Shown: positions 44,028-52,848 of the stretch, one piece after another
Layout of the letters: each line of letters opens with the position of its first letter
How positions within the stretch are numbered: the stretch's first letter is position 1
NCBI RefSeq assembly: GCF_012933505.1
Contig: NZ_JABBNB010000001.1
Span: forward strand, 372,001-436,000
Length of the DNA: 64,000 nt
Source of the DNA: Gordonia asplenii
GTDB taxonomy: Bacteria; Actinomycetota; Actinomycetes; Mycobacteriales; Mycobacteriaceae
Direction of reading: 5' to 3'
Made by a program: the position numbers and the translations under genes
The notes under the pieces: model-generated
What the model saw: the letters and a program-made list of their open reading frames with translations, nothing else
Told to the model about the DNA's origin: nothing
The model's database searches: none

Positions 44028-45545
44028 ATGGAGATCGAGGTACTGGGCAAGCTGCTCTCGACGCTGCCCGCAGACGACGACCATCCCTACCGAACCGGAC
44101 CGTGGCGGCCGCAGACCACCGAGTGGAAGGCCGACGACCTCACCGTCGTATCCGGCGAGATCCCCGCGGACCTCGACGGCGTGTATCTGCGCAACACCGA
44201 GAACCCGCTGCATCCGGCGATCAAGAACTATCACCCCTTCGACGGCGACGCGATGATCCACGTGGTGGGCTTCCGCGATGGAAAGGCGTTCTACCGCAAC
44301 CGATTCGTGCGAACAGACGGCATGCTCGCCGAGTACGAGGCGCAGCGGCCGCTGTGGGCCGGGGCCTCGGAGATGCCCGAGTGGGCGCAGCGCGAGGACG
44401 GTTGGGGCGCGCGGCGTCGGATGAAGGACGCGTCGAGCACCGACGTCGTGGTGCACCGGGGAACCGCGTTGAGCAGCTTCTGGATGTGCGGGGATCTGTA
44501 TCGTATCGATCCCTATTCCGCTGCGACCCTCGGCAAAGAGGACTGGAACGGCGCATTCCCGTATCACCTCGGCGTCTCGGCGCATCCCAAAGTCGATGAC
44601 CGGACCGGTGAGCTGCTGTTCTTCAACTACAGCAAAGAGGCGCCGTATATGAAATACGGCGTCGTCGATGCAGACAACAATCTGGCACACTACGTCGATA
44701 TCCCGTTGCCCGGCCCGCGTCTGCCGCACGATATGGCATTCACCGAGAACTACGCCATCCTCAACGATCTGCCGCTCTTCTGGGACGAGGAGTTGCTGAA
44801 ACGCGGTGTGCATCATCCGCGCTTCCACCGCGGCATGCCCGCACGATTCGGGGTCATCCCGCGTCGCGGACAGTCGTCCGATATCAGGTGGTTCGAGGCC
44901 GATCCGACGTATGTGCTGCATTTCGCGAATGCCTACGAAGACGGCGAGGAGATCGTCCTGGAAGGCTTCTACCAGGGTGAGCCGGAACCGAAAGCCGACG
45001 GTATCGCCGATAAATGGCAACGCGCGTTTCGATTCCTTGCGCTCGATCACATGCAGTCGCGCCTGCATCGCTGGCGGTTCAATCTGCGCACCGGGCAGAC
45101 GAGGGAAGAATCACTGACCGATCAGATCACCGAATTCGGCATGATCAACGGTGCTCACGCCGGAGTTCGACATCGGTACGTGTATGCCACGTCCGGCGTC
45201 GACGGGTGGTTCCTGCTCAACGGCGTCGTGAAGCATGACACTGAAACCGGTGTCGAGGAATCATTCCGTTTCGGAGACGGAGTGTTCGGCAGTGAAGCGT
45301 CGATGGCGCCTCGTATCGGTAGCACCGACGAAGACGACGGCTATCTGATCACGTTGACCACCGATATGAACGACGACGCGTCCTATTGTGTCGTATTCGA
45401 CGCCAAACGTGTCTCCGATGGTCCGGTTTGCACTCTGCAATTACCGGAGCGCATTTCCAGCGGAACACACTCCACGTGGGCGGCGGGCAGTGAATTGCGT
45501 CGGTGGCGCAATGTCGACAATGCGGCGCAGGCGGTAGGACTGTAA
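44028..45545 (+). CDS. Carotenoid oxygenase family dioxygenase
   Basis: This 505-residue seven-bladed propeller enzyme is of the carotenoid/lignostilbene cleavage oxygenase family. The four iron-binding histidines are all present: His186 (SAHPKVD), His234 (LPHDMAF), His298 (LHFANAY) and His481 (GTHSTWA). FDGDAMIHVV (71-80) is the first family signature. These enzymes split C=C bonds of carotenoids, stilbenes or phenylpropenes with O2. The ATG at 44028 has GGAGG at an 11-base distance. No carotenoid biosynthesis genes lie nearby, and the CoA ligase downstream and thiolase opposite suggest a catabolic route, so a lignostilbene- or isoeugenol-like substrate is more likely than a carotenoid, though unproven. 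Confidence 0.92.
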   Translation: MEIEVLGKLLSTLPADDDHPYRTGPWRPQTTEWKADDLTVVSGEIPADLDGVYLRNTENPLHPAIKNYHPFDGDAMIHVVGFRDGKAFYRNRFVRTDGMLAEYEAQRPLWAGASEMPEWAQREDGWGARRRMKDASSTDVVVHRGTALSSFWMCGDLYRIDPYSAATLGKEDWNGAFPYHLGVSAHPKVDDRTGELLFFNYSKEAPYMKYGVVDADNNLAHYVDIPLPGPRLPHDMAFTENYAILNDLPLFWDEELLKRGVHHPRFHRGMPARFGVIPRRGQSSDIRWFEADPTYVLHFANAYEDGEEIVLEGFYQGEPEPKADGIADKWQRAFRFLALDHMQSRLHRWRFNLRTGQTREESLTDQITEFGMINGAHAGVRHRYVYATSGVDGWFLLNGVVKHDTETGVEESFRFGDGVFGSEASMAPRIGSTDEDDGYLITLTTDMNDDASYCVVFDAKRVSDGPVCTLQLPERISSGTHSTWAAGSELRRWRNVDNAAQAVGL

Positions 45546-45604
45546 CGCTACCATTCGACAGCGAGGGGGAAGACGGGCGAAGCAACAGTCGGAGGAAATG
45601 GCCA

Positions 45605-47317
45605 ATGGTCGCCTTGAAACGCGGGCTTCATCCGCAAGCCCGCATCGACCGCTACCGCGAACGCGGCTGGTGGTCGGACCGCACCCTCGACCGCGTCTTC
45701 GCCGACCAGGCCGCTGCGCGCGGCGACGCACTCGCGATCGCCGACCCCGCCAATCGCGCCGCGCTGCTGGGATCGACTCCGCGGCGGCTGACGTGGAACG
45801 AAGTCGACGACGAGGTGACCTTTCTCGCCGCGCGGCTGCTCGAATACGGCGTCACACGCGGTGACGTCATCGGCGTGCAATTGCCCAACACGATCGAACT
45901 CGCCGAGGTCTACCTGGCGGCTTGGATGATCGGCGCGGTGGTCTCACCGCTGGCCATGCAATACCGTGAGCGCGAACTGACGGCGATGGCGAACAAAGCC
46001 GAATTCGTGCTGTTCATCACCACCGGCACATTCGGCGGGCGTCGTCCCGCGGCGTCGGCCGACGCCATCCGTGACGAACTGCCGCAATTGCGCGCCGTGC
46101 TCACCTTCGGCGACGCCGCCGACGCCGGCGGCGGTGACGGACATATCACGCCCGGCAGCGCCCGGCCCGGCGATTGCGAGACGCTCGCGGCGTATCGTCG
46201 AGCCGACCCCAATGACCCCAACGACTGTGTCACGATCTGCTGGACGTCGGGCACCACCGGTGAACCGAAAGGCGTGCCGCGCACCCATTACGACTGGCTC
46301 GCATTCACCGTCTCGACTATCGGCGCGCCGCACGTCGTCGCCGACGACGTGTTGTTGAATCCGTTCCCGATGATCAACATGGCTGGAATCTGCGGCATGT
46401 TTCTGCCGTGGATCTGCACCGGTGCCACCTTGATTCAGCACCATCCATTCGACGCGGTGACATTCTTCGGTCAGATAGCGGCGGAGAAGGTCACCTATAC
46501 GCTCGCACCTCCGGCACTGTTGTGGAAACTGCTCAACGATGAGTCGCTGCTCGACGCGGTCGATATCTCCACACTGACGCGAGTCGGGTCGGGCTCGGCT
46601 CCACTGCAGCCGGCTATGGTACGCGGATGGCAAGAGAAACACGGATTGAATGTCATCAATTTCTTCGGCTCGAATGAAGGCGTATCGCTGCTGTCCGACC
46701 CCGTCGACTTCCCCGATCCCGACACTCGCGCGCGCTTCTTTCCCCGGTATGGAACGCCCGGAGTGTCGTGGGAGTCGGCCATAGCCGACCGCACCGTCGT
46801 GAAGATCGTCGACGTCGAGACCGGCGCCGAAATCACCGAGCCGGGGCGCCCGGGAGAATTGTTGATCGGCGGACCGGGAGTCTTCCCCGGCTATCTCGAC
46901 GGCGCGAATCTCGCCTGCCCGTTCGACGCCGACGGACTTCTCAAGACCGGCGACATGTTCGAGATCGACGGGGAACAGAATCAATACTTGCGCTACGTCG
47001 ACCGCTGCAAAGATCTCATCATCCGCGGTGGAATGAACGTCGCGCCGGCCGAACTCGAGGGGCTCATCGCCGAACACCCCGCCGTGGCCGAATGCGCCGT
47101 CGTCGGCGATCCCGACGACTCTCTCGGCGAGACGGTCGCGGCGGTCGTCGTGCTGAATGCCGGGCAGCGCCTCACCCTCGGCGATCTGACCGACTTCCTC
47201 AGGTCGCAGCGCATCGCGTCCTACAAACTCCCCGAGCGGCTCGAAATACGAGAATCATTGCCGCGCAACGCAGTAGGCAAACTGATGAAACGCGAACTTC
47301 GCCGGCTGGCGGGTTGA
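45605..47317 (+). CDS. AMP-dependent acyl-CoA synthetase/ligase
   Basis: This is a 570-residue ANL-family CoA ligase. The P-loop WTSGTTGEPKGVP is at about residues 215-227. YGTPG, LLKTGDMFEIDG and the hinge/C-terminal RCKDLIIRGGMNVAPAELEGLI follow, with catalytic lysine in NAVGKLMKREL near the end. GGAGGAAATG precedes ATG 45605; the longer frame from 45503 would overlap the oxygenase gene and lacks a ribosome site. It follows the carotenoid oxygenase gene by 59 bp and is likely co-transcribed. It probably activates the acid formed after oxidative cleavage. Confidence 0.92.
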   Translation: MVALKRGLHPQARIDRYRERGWWSDRTLDRVFADQAAARGDALAIADPANRAALLGSTPRRLTWNEVDDEVTFLAARLLEYGVTRGDVIGVQLPNTIELAEVYLAAWMIGAVVSPLAMQYRERELTAMANKAEFVLFITTGTFGGRRPAASADAIRDELPQLRAVLTFGDAADAGGGDGHITPGSARPGDCETLAAYRRADPNDPNDCVTICWTSGTTGEPKGVPRTHYDWLAFTVSTIGAPHVVADDVLLNPFPMINMAGICGMFLPWICTGATLIQHHPFDAVTFFGQIAAEKVTYTLAPPALLWKLLNDESLLDAVDISTLTRVGSGSAPLQPAMVRGWQEKHGLNVINFFGSNEGVSLLSDPVDFPDPDTRARFFPRYGTPGVSWESAIADRTVVKIVDVETGAEITEPGRPGELLIGGPGVFPGYLDGANLACPFDADGLLKTGDMFEIDGEQNQYLRYVDRCKDLIIRGGMNVAPAELEGLIAEHPAVAECAVVGDPDDSLGETVAAVVVLNAGQRLTLGDLTDFLRSQRIASYKLPERLEIRESLPRNAVGKLMKRELRRLAG

Positions 47318-47630
47318 TTGCGCGGGGTGAGCCGGGCGAGCCGCACCCGCTCCGCTCCCCGAGTGCCGAAGCGGACTGTCGTGCCTACCCGAGCCGCAGC
47401 CCCTCCGCTCCCCGAGTGCCGAGGCGAGGTACGAGCTTCGGTGTAACGAGGGGTCGGTGCGACGAAGCACTCAACGGAACCCCAGAAACGTTGGAGACAA
47501 GCAGTTTTCGCCCATGGCGCTCGTGGTCACGATCCGACGCCATCTCACCGCATCTCGATCGCCGGCGGGCTCGCTGCGCTCGCACGACGGCACTCGATGA
47601 GCGAAACGCCATCGTGCCCCGCCAGCCGCC
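47318..47630. other. 313-bp gene-free region with two CGCTCCCCGAGTGCCG repeats
   Basis: No gene is supported between the convergent CoA ligase and RNase D-like genes. Two direct copies of TCCGCTCCCCGAGTGCCG followed by AAGCG or AGGCGA lie at 47351-47373 and 47404-47427. A third copy, inverted, is at 24440-24465. The rest shows no clear motif. Confidence 0.65.
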
Positions 47631-48902
47631 CTACGACCCCGTGCCCTCGACCTTGCGCAGCGCGGCTGCGATCGTCTCCGACGTGAGTTCGCGCTGCCAC
47701 GGGCGGGCGCCGCCGGTGGCGAGTGCGGCGTCGACGGCGTGGGCGTCGATCTCGCCGGCGATGCCGGTCCAGCTGAGCTGCCGCACGAGGTCGGGGGAGA
47801 GCAGGTTCTCGACGGGCAGATTGTGTTGTTCGGCAAGCTCTTTCACGGCCGGCCGGACCACCGCGACTCGGGCCGCGGCCTCCGGGTTGCGCTGATCCCA
47901 CCGGTTGATCGCGGGCAGCCCGACCGTCTGGATCTTCTTGGGGGGCAGCTCGGCATCGGGCAACTGTCGTGCCCGATCGATCGCCGACCACCACACCCCT
48001 GCCTGCCTGCGTTGGCGCGGGCCCCCGAACACCGGCAGAGCGGTCAGCTCAGCCACCGTCTTGGGGTAGGCCGTCGCCGCCGTCACGATCGCCGAGTCGG
48101 GCAGCACCCGCCCCGGCGCGATGTCCCGCCGAGACGCGACATCCTCACGGGCGGTCCACAATTCGCGTACGACGGCCAGTCCGCGCTGCGTCTTGATGGC
48201 GTGGATGTTCGACGTCCGGCGCCACCGATCGGCACGCGGTGGGGCCGGCGGTCGGTTGAGCACGTACTCGAATTCCTGTGCGGCCCACTCAGATTTGCCA
48301 GTCGCCGCCAGTTCGTCCGCGATCGCCGCCCGCAACTCGATGAGCACCTCGACGTCGAGTGCGGCGTAATTGAGCCAGTCGGCGGGCAGCGGACGGCGCG
48401 ACCAGTCGGCGGCTCCGTGTCCCTTCGCCAGGCCGAGCCCCAGGAAATGGGCGATCATCGCCGCGAGATTCACCCGCGGCAGTCCGAGCAGGCGCCCGGC
48501 AAGCTCGGTGTCATACAGTGTCGTGCAACGGAAGTCGAGTTCGCGCAGGCAGGGGAGATCCTGGTCGGCGGCATGCAGAATCCATTCCGGACCGTCGAGC
48601 GCCTCGACGATCGGCGTCAACGCATCCGGGTGTTCGATCGGGTCGATGAGGAAACTGCCGGACCCAGTGCGGCGCAACTGAATCAGATACGCGCGCGCGG
48701 AATACTTGTAGCCCGACGCCCGTTCGGTGTCGACGGCGATCGGGCCGGTCCCGGTCGCCAATCGTCGTGCGGCGTCAGCGAATTCGTCGGGCCGCAACAG
48801 CACCGGAGGCACCCCGTCGCGCGGGGCGGGCAATGGTGTCGGTTCGGGTCCGTCGGCGTCGTCGACGGTGGTGCCGGTGTCGTCGGTATCCGCTGTCGCC
48901 AT
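47631..48902 (-). CDS. RNase D-like 3'-5' exonuclease with HRDC domain
   Basis: This 423-residue DEDDy exonuclease has PIAVDTERASGYKY (DxE, about residues 51-64), HAADQDLPCL, DTELAGRLLGL and YAALDVEVL (Y-x3-D). An HRDC helical domain around residues 235-315 and a second helical domain follow. The ATG at 48902 follows DUF3000 by 4 bp, so the two are co-transcribed; the longer frame to 49046 overlaps DUF3000. It matches Rv2681 in context and probably trims RNA 3' ends. Confidence 0.88.
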   Translation of the reverse strand: MATADTDDTGTTVDDADGPEPTPLPAPRDGVPPVLLRPDEFADAARRLATGTGPIAVDTERASGYKYSARAYLIQLRRTGSGSFLIDPIEHPDALTPIVEALDGPEWILHAADQDLPCLRELDFRCTTLYDTELAGRLLGLPRVNLAAMIAHFLGLGLAKGHGAADWSRRPLPADWLNYAALDVEVLIELRAAIADELAATGKSEWAAQEFEYVLNRPPAPPRADRWRRTSNIHAIKTQRGLAVVRELWTAREDVASRRDIAPGRVLPDSAIVTAATAYPKTVAELTALPVFGGPRQRRQAGVWWSAIDRARQLPDAELPPKKIQTVGLPAINRWDQRNPEAAARVAVVRPAVKELAEQHNLPVENLLSPDLVRQLSWTGIAGEIDAHAVDAALATGGARPWQRELTSETIAAALRKVEGTGS

Positions 48903-48906
48903 CAAT

Positions 48907-49530
48907 CTAGAACGACTTGAGTTCGGTGATCCCCAGCGGCGGCAAACCGGCTGCGGATGCGAGCGCCTCGGAGAAGGCCTCGAGGTGTGAGGCGACGTCG
49001 CCACGGGTCGCCGTCCACGACGCGCGCAATTCGAGTTGGTGCGCACGGGGTGGACCGGCGATGTCGCCGAATCGCACCGACGTCGTTGAGGTGACTGTGC
49101 CGCCGAGCGCGGTGACCTCCTCCGACGTCGCGCCTTCCGACGTCCCCAGCGCGTCGGTCAACCAGCTCCACGCCACCTCCGGGAGCAGCGGATCCGATGC
49201 CAGGTCCTCTTCCACCTCGGCTTGAATGTAGGCGACGAGCCGAATGTTGCCATTCCATGCTTCTTGGCCGTCGGGGTCGTAGAGCAGAATGAGTCGGCCG
49301 AACGCCGATCCCTGGGAATCCGTGGACATCGCGTCGAGCTCGGCGTCGTCGGACTGGCGTATCTCGGCGCCGATGGCGTAGCTGTACGGGGCCAGACGCT
49401 GGGGCGGGCGGATCGCTCCGACCTCGATCTCTGGGCGCACCCGTGCCGTATGCAGCGAGTCGACGGCCGTGCGGAACTCCGGTGGCTCGGTCGCAGCGCC
49501 CGATCGAGGCGCACCAGAAGTGGTCACCAT
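48907..49530 (-). CDS. DUF3000 domain-containing protein
   Basis: This is a 207-residue DUF3000 protein (Rv2680 relative). [32 protein letters not shown] and [19 protein letters not shown] are the recognisable conserved blocks. The ATG at 49530 is natural. It is the first gene of a two-gene unit with the RNase D-like gene and diverges from hemE over 143 bp. Function is unknown; constant pairing with RNase D suggests a link with RNA metabolism, which is inference. Confidence 0.85.
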   Translation of the reverse strand: MVTTSGAPRSGAATEPPEFRTAVDSLHTARVRPEIEVGAIRPPQRLAPYSYAIGAEIRQSDDAELDAMSTDSQGSAFGRLILLYDPDGQEAWNGNIRLVAYIQAEVEEDLASDPLLPEVAWSWLTDALGTSEGATSEEVTALGGTVTSTTSVRFGDIAGPPRAHQLELRASWTATRGDVASHLEAFSEALASAAGLPPLGITELKSF

Positions 49531-49673
49531 CTGAAAATAGGACGCGCCGAGCGCTCGATGGTGGAGGCGCGCCGCGCCGTCTCAGCCCGCACTCAGGTTC
49601 TGCGGCCGACCCGGTTGAACCCGAGCGATCCGGGCAACGCGATGTGGGGAAACGTCGCAGTCATGGCACAGTA

Positions 49674-50729
49674 ATGGTCGTGGCTGAAGCGAAGACGTCC
49701 TCCAAGCCCCTGATCGCCGCCGCGACCGGGGGGACACCGAGCCGACGGCCGGTTTGGTTCATGCGGCAAGCCGGGCGGTCGCTGCCGGAGTATCGGGCCA
49801 TCCGTGCCGATCGCGGCATGCTCGAATCGTGTTTCGACGCCGCGCTGGTCTGCGAGATCACCATGCAGCCGGTCCGCCGCCACGACGTCGATGCAGCGAT
49901 CCTGTTCTCCGACATCGTCGTTCCGCTCAAAGCGGCCGGCGTCGACCTCGACATCGTCGCCGGCACCGGGCCCGTCGTCGCGCGCCCCATCCGTACCGCC
50001 GACGACGTCGCGGCGCTTCCCCGCCTCGACGCCGCAGCCGTCGGGTCGGTGTCACAGGCCGTCGGACTCATCCTCGGCGAACTGACCGACGCCCAGGCAC
50101 TCATCGGATTCGCCGGCGCCCCGTTCACCCTCGCGTCATACCTCATCGAGGGCGGCCCCAGCCGCACCTACGAGAACACCAAGGCGATGATGTACGCCCG
50201 CCCCGAGCTGTGGCATCAGCTGATGGCGCAGCTCGCCGACATCACCGTCGAATTCCTCCGTGTTCAACTCGACGCCGGGGTCCACGCGGTGCAGTTGTTC
50301 GATTCGTGGGCCGGCACGCTGTCGGTCGCCGACTATCAGACCTATGTCGCGCCGCACAGCGCGCGCGTACTCGCCGAAATCGCCGAATACAAGGTGCCGC
50401 GCATCCACTTCGGAGTCGGGACCGGCGAGTTGCTGGCCCCGATGGCCCACGTCGGGGCCGACGTCATCGGCGTCGACTGGCGTGTCCCGCTCGACGAAGC
50501 CGCCCGCCGCGTCGGGCCGGGCAAAGCGGTGCAGGGCAACCTCGATCCGACGCTGTTGTTCGCCGGGCCCGAGGTGATCGAGTCGCAGGTTCGCCGGATC
50601 GTCCGGGACGGCGAGAAGGCGATCGACGCGGGCGCGGTCGGTCACATCTTCAACCTGGGGCACGGCGTGCTCCCCGCAACCGACCCCGACGTGCTGACCC
50701 GCACCGTCGAACTGGTCCACCGGTTGTGA
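49674..50729 (+). CDS. hemE: Uroporphyrinogen decarboxylase
   Basis: This 351-residue TIM-barrel enzyme converts uroporphyrinogen III to coproporphyrinogen III. The signature [17 protein letters not shown] is at about residues 23-39. [25 protein letters not shown] and FDSWAGTLS follow. The ATG at 49674 precedes the family's start by about 20 residues; frames further upstream are antisense to DUF3000. It overlaps the following oxidase gene by 4 bp (GTGA). It starts the heme block hemE-cgoX-hemQ. Confidence 0.95.
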   Translation: MVVAEAKTSSKPLIAAATGGTPSRRPVWFMRQAGRSLPEYRAIRADRGMLESCFDAALVCEITMQPVRRHDVDAAILFSDIVVPLKAAGVDLDIVAGTGPVVARPIRTADDVAALPRLDAAAVGSVSQAVGLILGELTDAQALIGFAGAPFTLASYLIEGGPSRTYENTKAMMYARPELWHQLMAQLADITVEFLRVQLDAGVHAVQLFDSWAGTLSVADYQTYVAPHSARVLAEIAEYKVPRIHFGVGTGELLAPMAHVGADVIGVDWRVPLDEAARRVGPGKAVQGNLDPTLLFAGPEVIESQVRRIVRDGEKAIDAGAVGHIFNLGHGVLPATDPDVLTRTVELVHRL

Positions 50730-52099
50730 CCTCGCGTCTCGCGGTCATCGGCGGCGGGCTGTCCGGCCTGACCAGCGCGTATTTCGCGCGTCTGGACCTC
50801 GGCGCCGATGCCGTGATCGACGTCTTCGAGCGCACCGATCGCCCCGGCGGTATCCTGCGCGCGGCGACGGTCGCGGGTCGTTCCGTCGACGTCGGGGCCG
50901 AGGCGTTCGTCGTTCGACGCCCCGAGGCACTCGCGCTGATCACCGAACTGGGCCTCGCCGATCAGGTGGTGTCGCCGACGGGCCGACGCCCGGCGGTGTG
51001 GGCCGGTGGGCGCCTGCACGCGTTGCCGACGCCCGCCCTGATGGGAATTCCCGCCGACGCCGCCGCACTCGGTTCGCTCGTCGACGATGCCGCCCGGGCG
51101 CGAATCGAGTCCGAACGGACCCGCCCGCTCGCGTGGACGCCGGGGGCGGATCGATCGGTCGGCGCCCTCGTGGACGAGCGCTACGACCCGGAGATCACCG
51201 CGCGCAGTGTCGACCCCATGCTCGGCGGTGTCTATTCCAGCTTGGCTGGGGATATCGGTGTGCGAGAAGCACTTCCGGCGCTGGCGGCGCGACTCGACGC
51301 CGGGGCGCCGAGTCTGGGCGATGCGGTGTCGTCGTTGTTGCCGCCCGCCGGAAACTCGGCGCCGGTGTTCGGCGCGGTACGCGGCGGGTATCGCACCGTC
51401 GTCGCACGGTTGCTGGAGGCGTCCGGCGCACGATGGCTCGCGGGTTCGGCGCCGGAGCTCACCGGTCGTCCCGGTCGGTGGTGCGTCGACGGCGTCGACT
51501 ACGACGCCGTCATCGTCGCGCTGCCCGCGCCCGACGCGGCGCGGGTGCTCGCCGATGTCGCCCCCGACTCCGCCGCGGAACTTGGGCGTGTCGCGATGGC
51601 CGGTTCGGCCCTCGTCGCACTTGCATTGCCGCCGGATACCGTGCTTCCGGACAATTCCGGAGTACTCGTCGGCACCGGAGAATCGTTGCGCGCCAAGGCG
51701 TTCACCTTCAGCTCGCGTAAGTGGGCGCACTACTCGACGCCCGACGCCGTGTGGGTGCGAGTGTCATTCGGGCGGTTCGGTCAACCCGTCGTCGTCGACG
51801 ATGCGACGCTGATCGATTGGGCGACGACGGATCTCGCTCAGGTGTGCCGGGCCGCGGGTGCGCCGGTCGACGCCGCACCGCTCGACGCCGTCGTGCAGCG
51901 GTGGCCGGCCGGGTTGCCGGTCTACGCTCCCGGTCATCAGGCGGCGATGCGACGGGCGCTGGCCGCCCGCCCCGCGGGTCTCGGATTCGCGGGGGCGAGC
52001 TATCAGGGCGTCGGGGTGCCCGCCTGCATCGCACAGGCACGCGCGGCGGTGGACGCGGTGATCGGCGAATCAATCGCCAGTGGCACGATGGATTCATGA
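50726..52099 (+). CDS. hemY: Coproporphyrinogen III oxidase (CgoX/HemY type)
   Basis: This is a 457-residue FAD-dependent oxidase. The dinucleotide loop [17 protein letters not shown] is at residues 7-23, then [14 protein letters not shown] and the [13 protein letters not shown] substrate segment. In Actinobacteria this enzyme oxidises coproporphyrinogen III to coproporphyrin III in the coproporphyrin-dependent heme pathway rather than protoporphyrinogen. GTG 50726 overlaps hemE (GTGA) and the gene ends with an ATGA overlap into hemQ, so three heme enzymes are translationally coupled. Confidence 0.93.
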   Translation: MTSRLAVIGGGLSGLTSAYFARLDLGADAVIDVFERTDRPGGILRAATVAGRSVDVGAEAFVVRRPEALALITELGLADQVVSPTGRRPAVWAGGRLHALPTPALMGIPADAAALGSLVDDAARARIESERTRPLAWTPGADRSVGALVDERYDPEITARSVDPMLGGVYSSLAGDIGVREALPALAARLDAGAPSLGDAVSSLLPPAGNSAPVFGAVRGGYRTVVARLLEASGARWLAGSAPELTGRPGRWCVDGVDYDAVIVALPAPDAARVLADVAPDSAAELGRVAMAGSALVALALPPDTVLPDNSGVLVGTGESLRAKAFTFSSRKWAHYSTPDAVWVRVSFGRFGQPVVVDDATLIDWATTDLAQVCRAAGAPVDAAPLDAVVQRWPAGLPVYAPGHQAAMRRALAARPAGLGFAGASYQGVGVPACIAQARAAVDAVIGESIASGTMDS

Positions 52100-52791
52100 C
52101 CCGCTTGGACTATGCCGAACTCAACTCCACCATCCGCTACCTGATGTTCTCGGTGTTCGCGGTTCGACCGGGTGAACTGCCCGACGACCGCACCGACGCC
52201 GCCAACGAGCTCGCCGAGTTCATCAAATCGGTGGAAGATTCCGGCATCGTCGTGCGCGGCGTCTACGACGTCTCCGGGCTGCGCGCCGACGCGGACTTCA
52301 TGATCTGGTGGCATGCGCCGGCCGTCGAGGATCTGCAGGGCGCCTACCAGCGATTCCGCCGTGAGACCGCACTCGGCCGGGCCAGCAATCCGGTGTGGAG
52401 CAACGTCGCGGTGCATCGTCCCGCCGAGTTCAACAAGAGCCACATCCCGGCTTTCCTCGCCGGCGAGGACCCGGGCAATTACATCTGCGTCTACCCGTTC
52501 GTGCGTTCCTACGAGTGGTACCTGCTGCCCGACGAGGAGCGCCGCAAGATGCTGGCCGACCACGGCAAGGAGGCACGCGGCTACAAGGACGTCCGAGCCA
52601 ACACGGTGCCTTCGTTCGCCCTCGGCGACTACGAGTGGATCCTCGCCTTCGAGGCCCCGGAGCTGATCCGGATCGTCGACCTGATGCGCGACCTGCGTGC
52701 TACCGAGGCGCGCATGCATGTCCGCGAGGAGACGCCGTTCTTCACCGGTCCGCGAGTGGATCCGGCGGCACTGGTCTCGTTGCTGCCGTAG
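52096..52791 (+). CDS. hemQ: Coproheme decarboxylase HemQ (ChdC)
   Basis: This 231-residue chlorite dismutase-fold protein removes two propionates from coproheme III to give heme b, the last step of the coproporphyrin-dependent pathway. [17 protein letters not shown] carries the conserved Tyr stretch, and [12 protein letters not shown] carries the proximal heme histidine. The C-terminal [16 protein letters not shown] is typical. ATG 52096 overlaps the preceding stop (ATGA). The next gene, a thiolase-like protein, starts 57 bp downstream and may be read through. Confidence 0.95.
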   Translation: MTRLDYAELNSTIRYLMFSVFAVRPGELPDDRTDAANELAEFIKSVEDSGIVVRGVYDVSGLRADADFMIWWHAPAVEDLQGAYQRFRRETALGRASNPVWSNVAVHRPAEFNKSHIPAFLAGEDPGNYICVYPFVRSYEWYLLPDEERRKMLADHGKEARGYKDVRANTVPSFALGDYEWILAFEAPELIRIVDLMRDLRATEARMHVREETPFFTGPRVDPAALVSLLP

Positions 52792-52848
52792 TGGGCACCC
52801 GCACAGTGTGTCGTCGGGGGTCGGCGAGCCGAGACCAGGGGAGCACCG

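Noticed and set aside
40719-47317. Cluster considered as a carotenoid biosynthesis locus
   Set aside because: No crtB, crtI, crtE or lycopene cyclase homologue is present; only a cleavage-type oxygenase is found.
49754-50725. N-terminal extension of the coproporphyrinogen oxidase frame across hemE
   Set aside because: The extra residues are Arg-rich and out of frame with conserved hemE sequence. The FAD loop begins right after GTG 50726.
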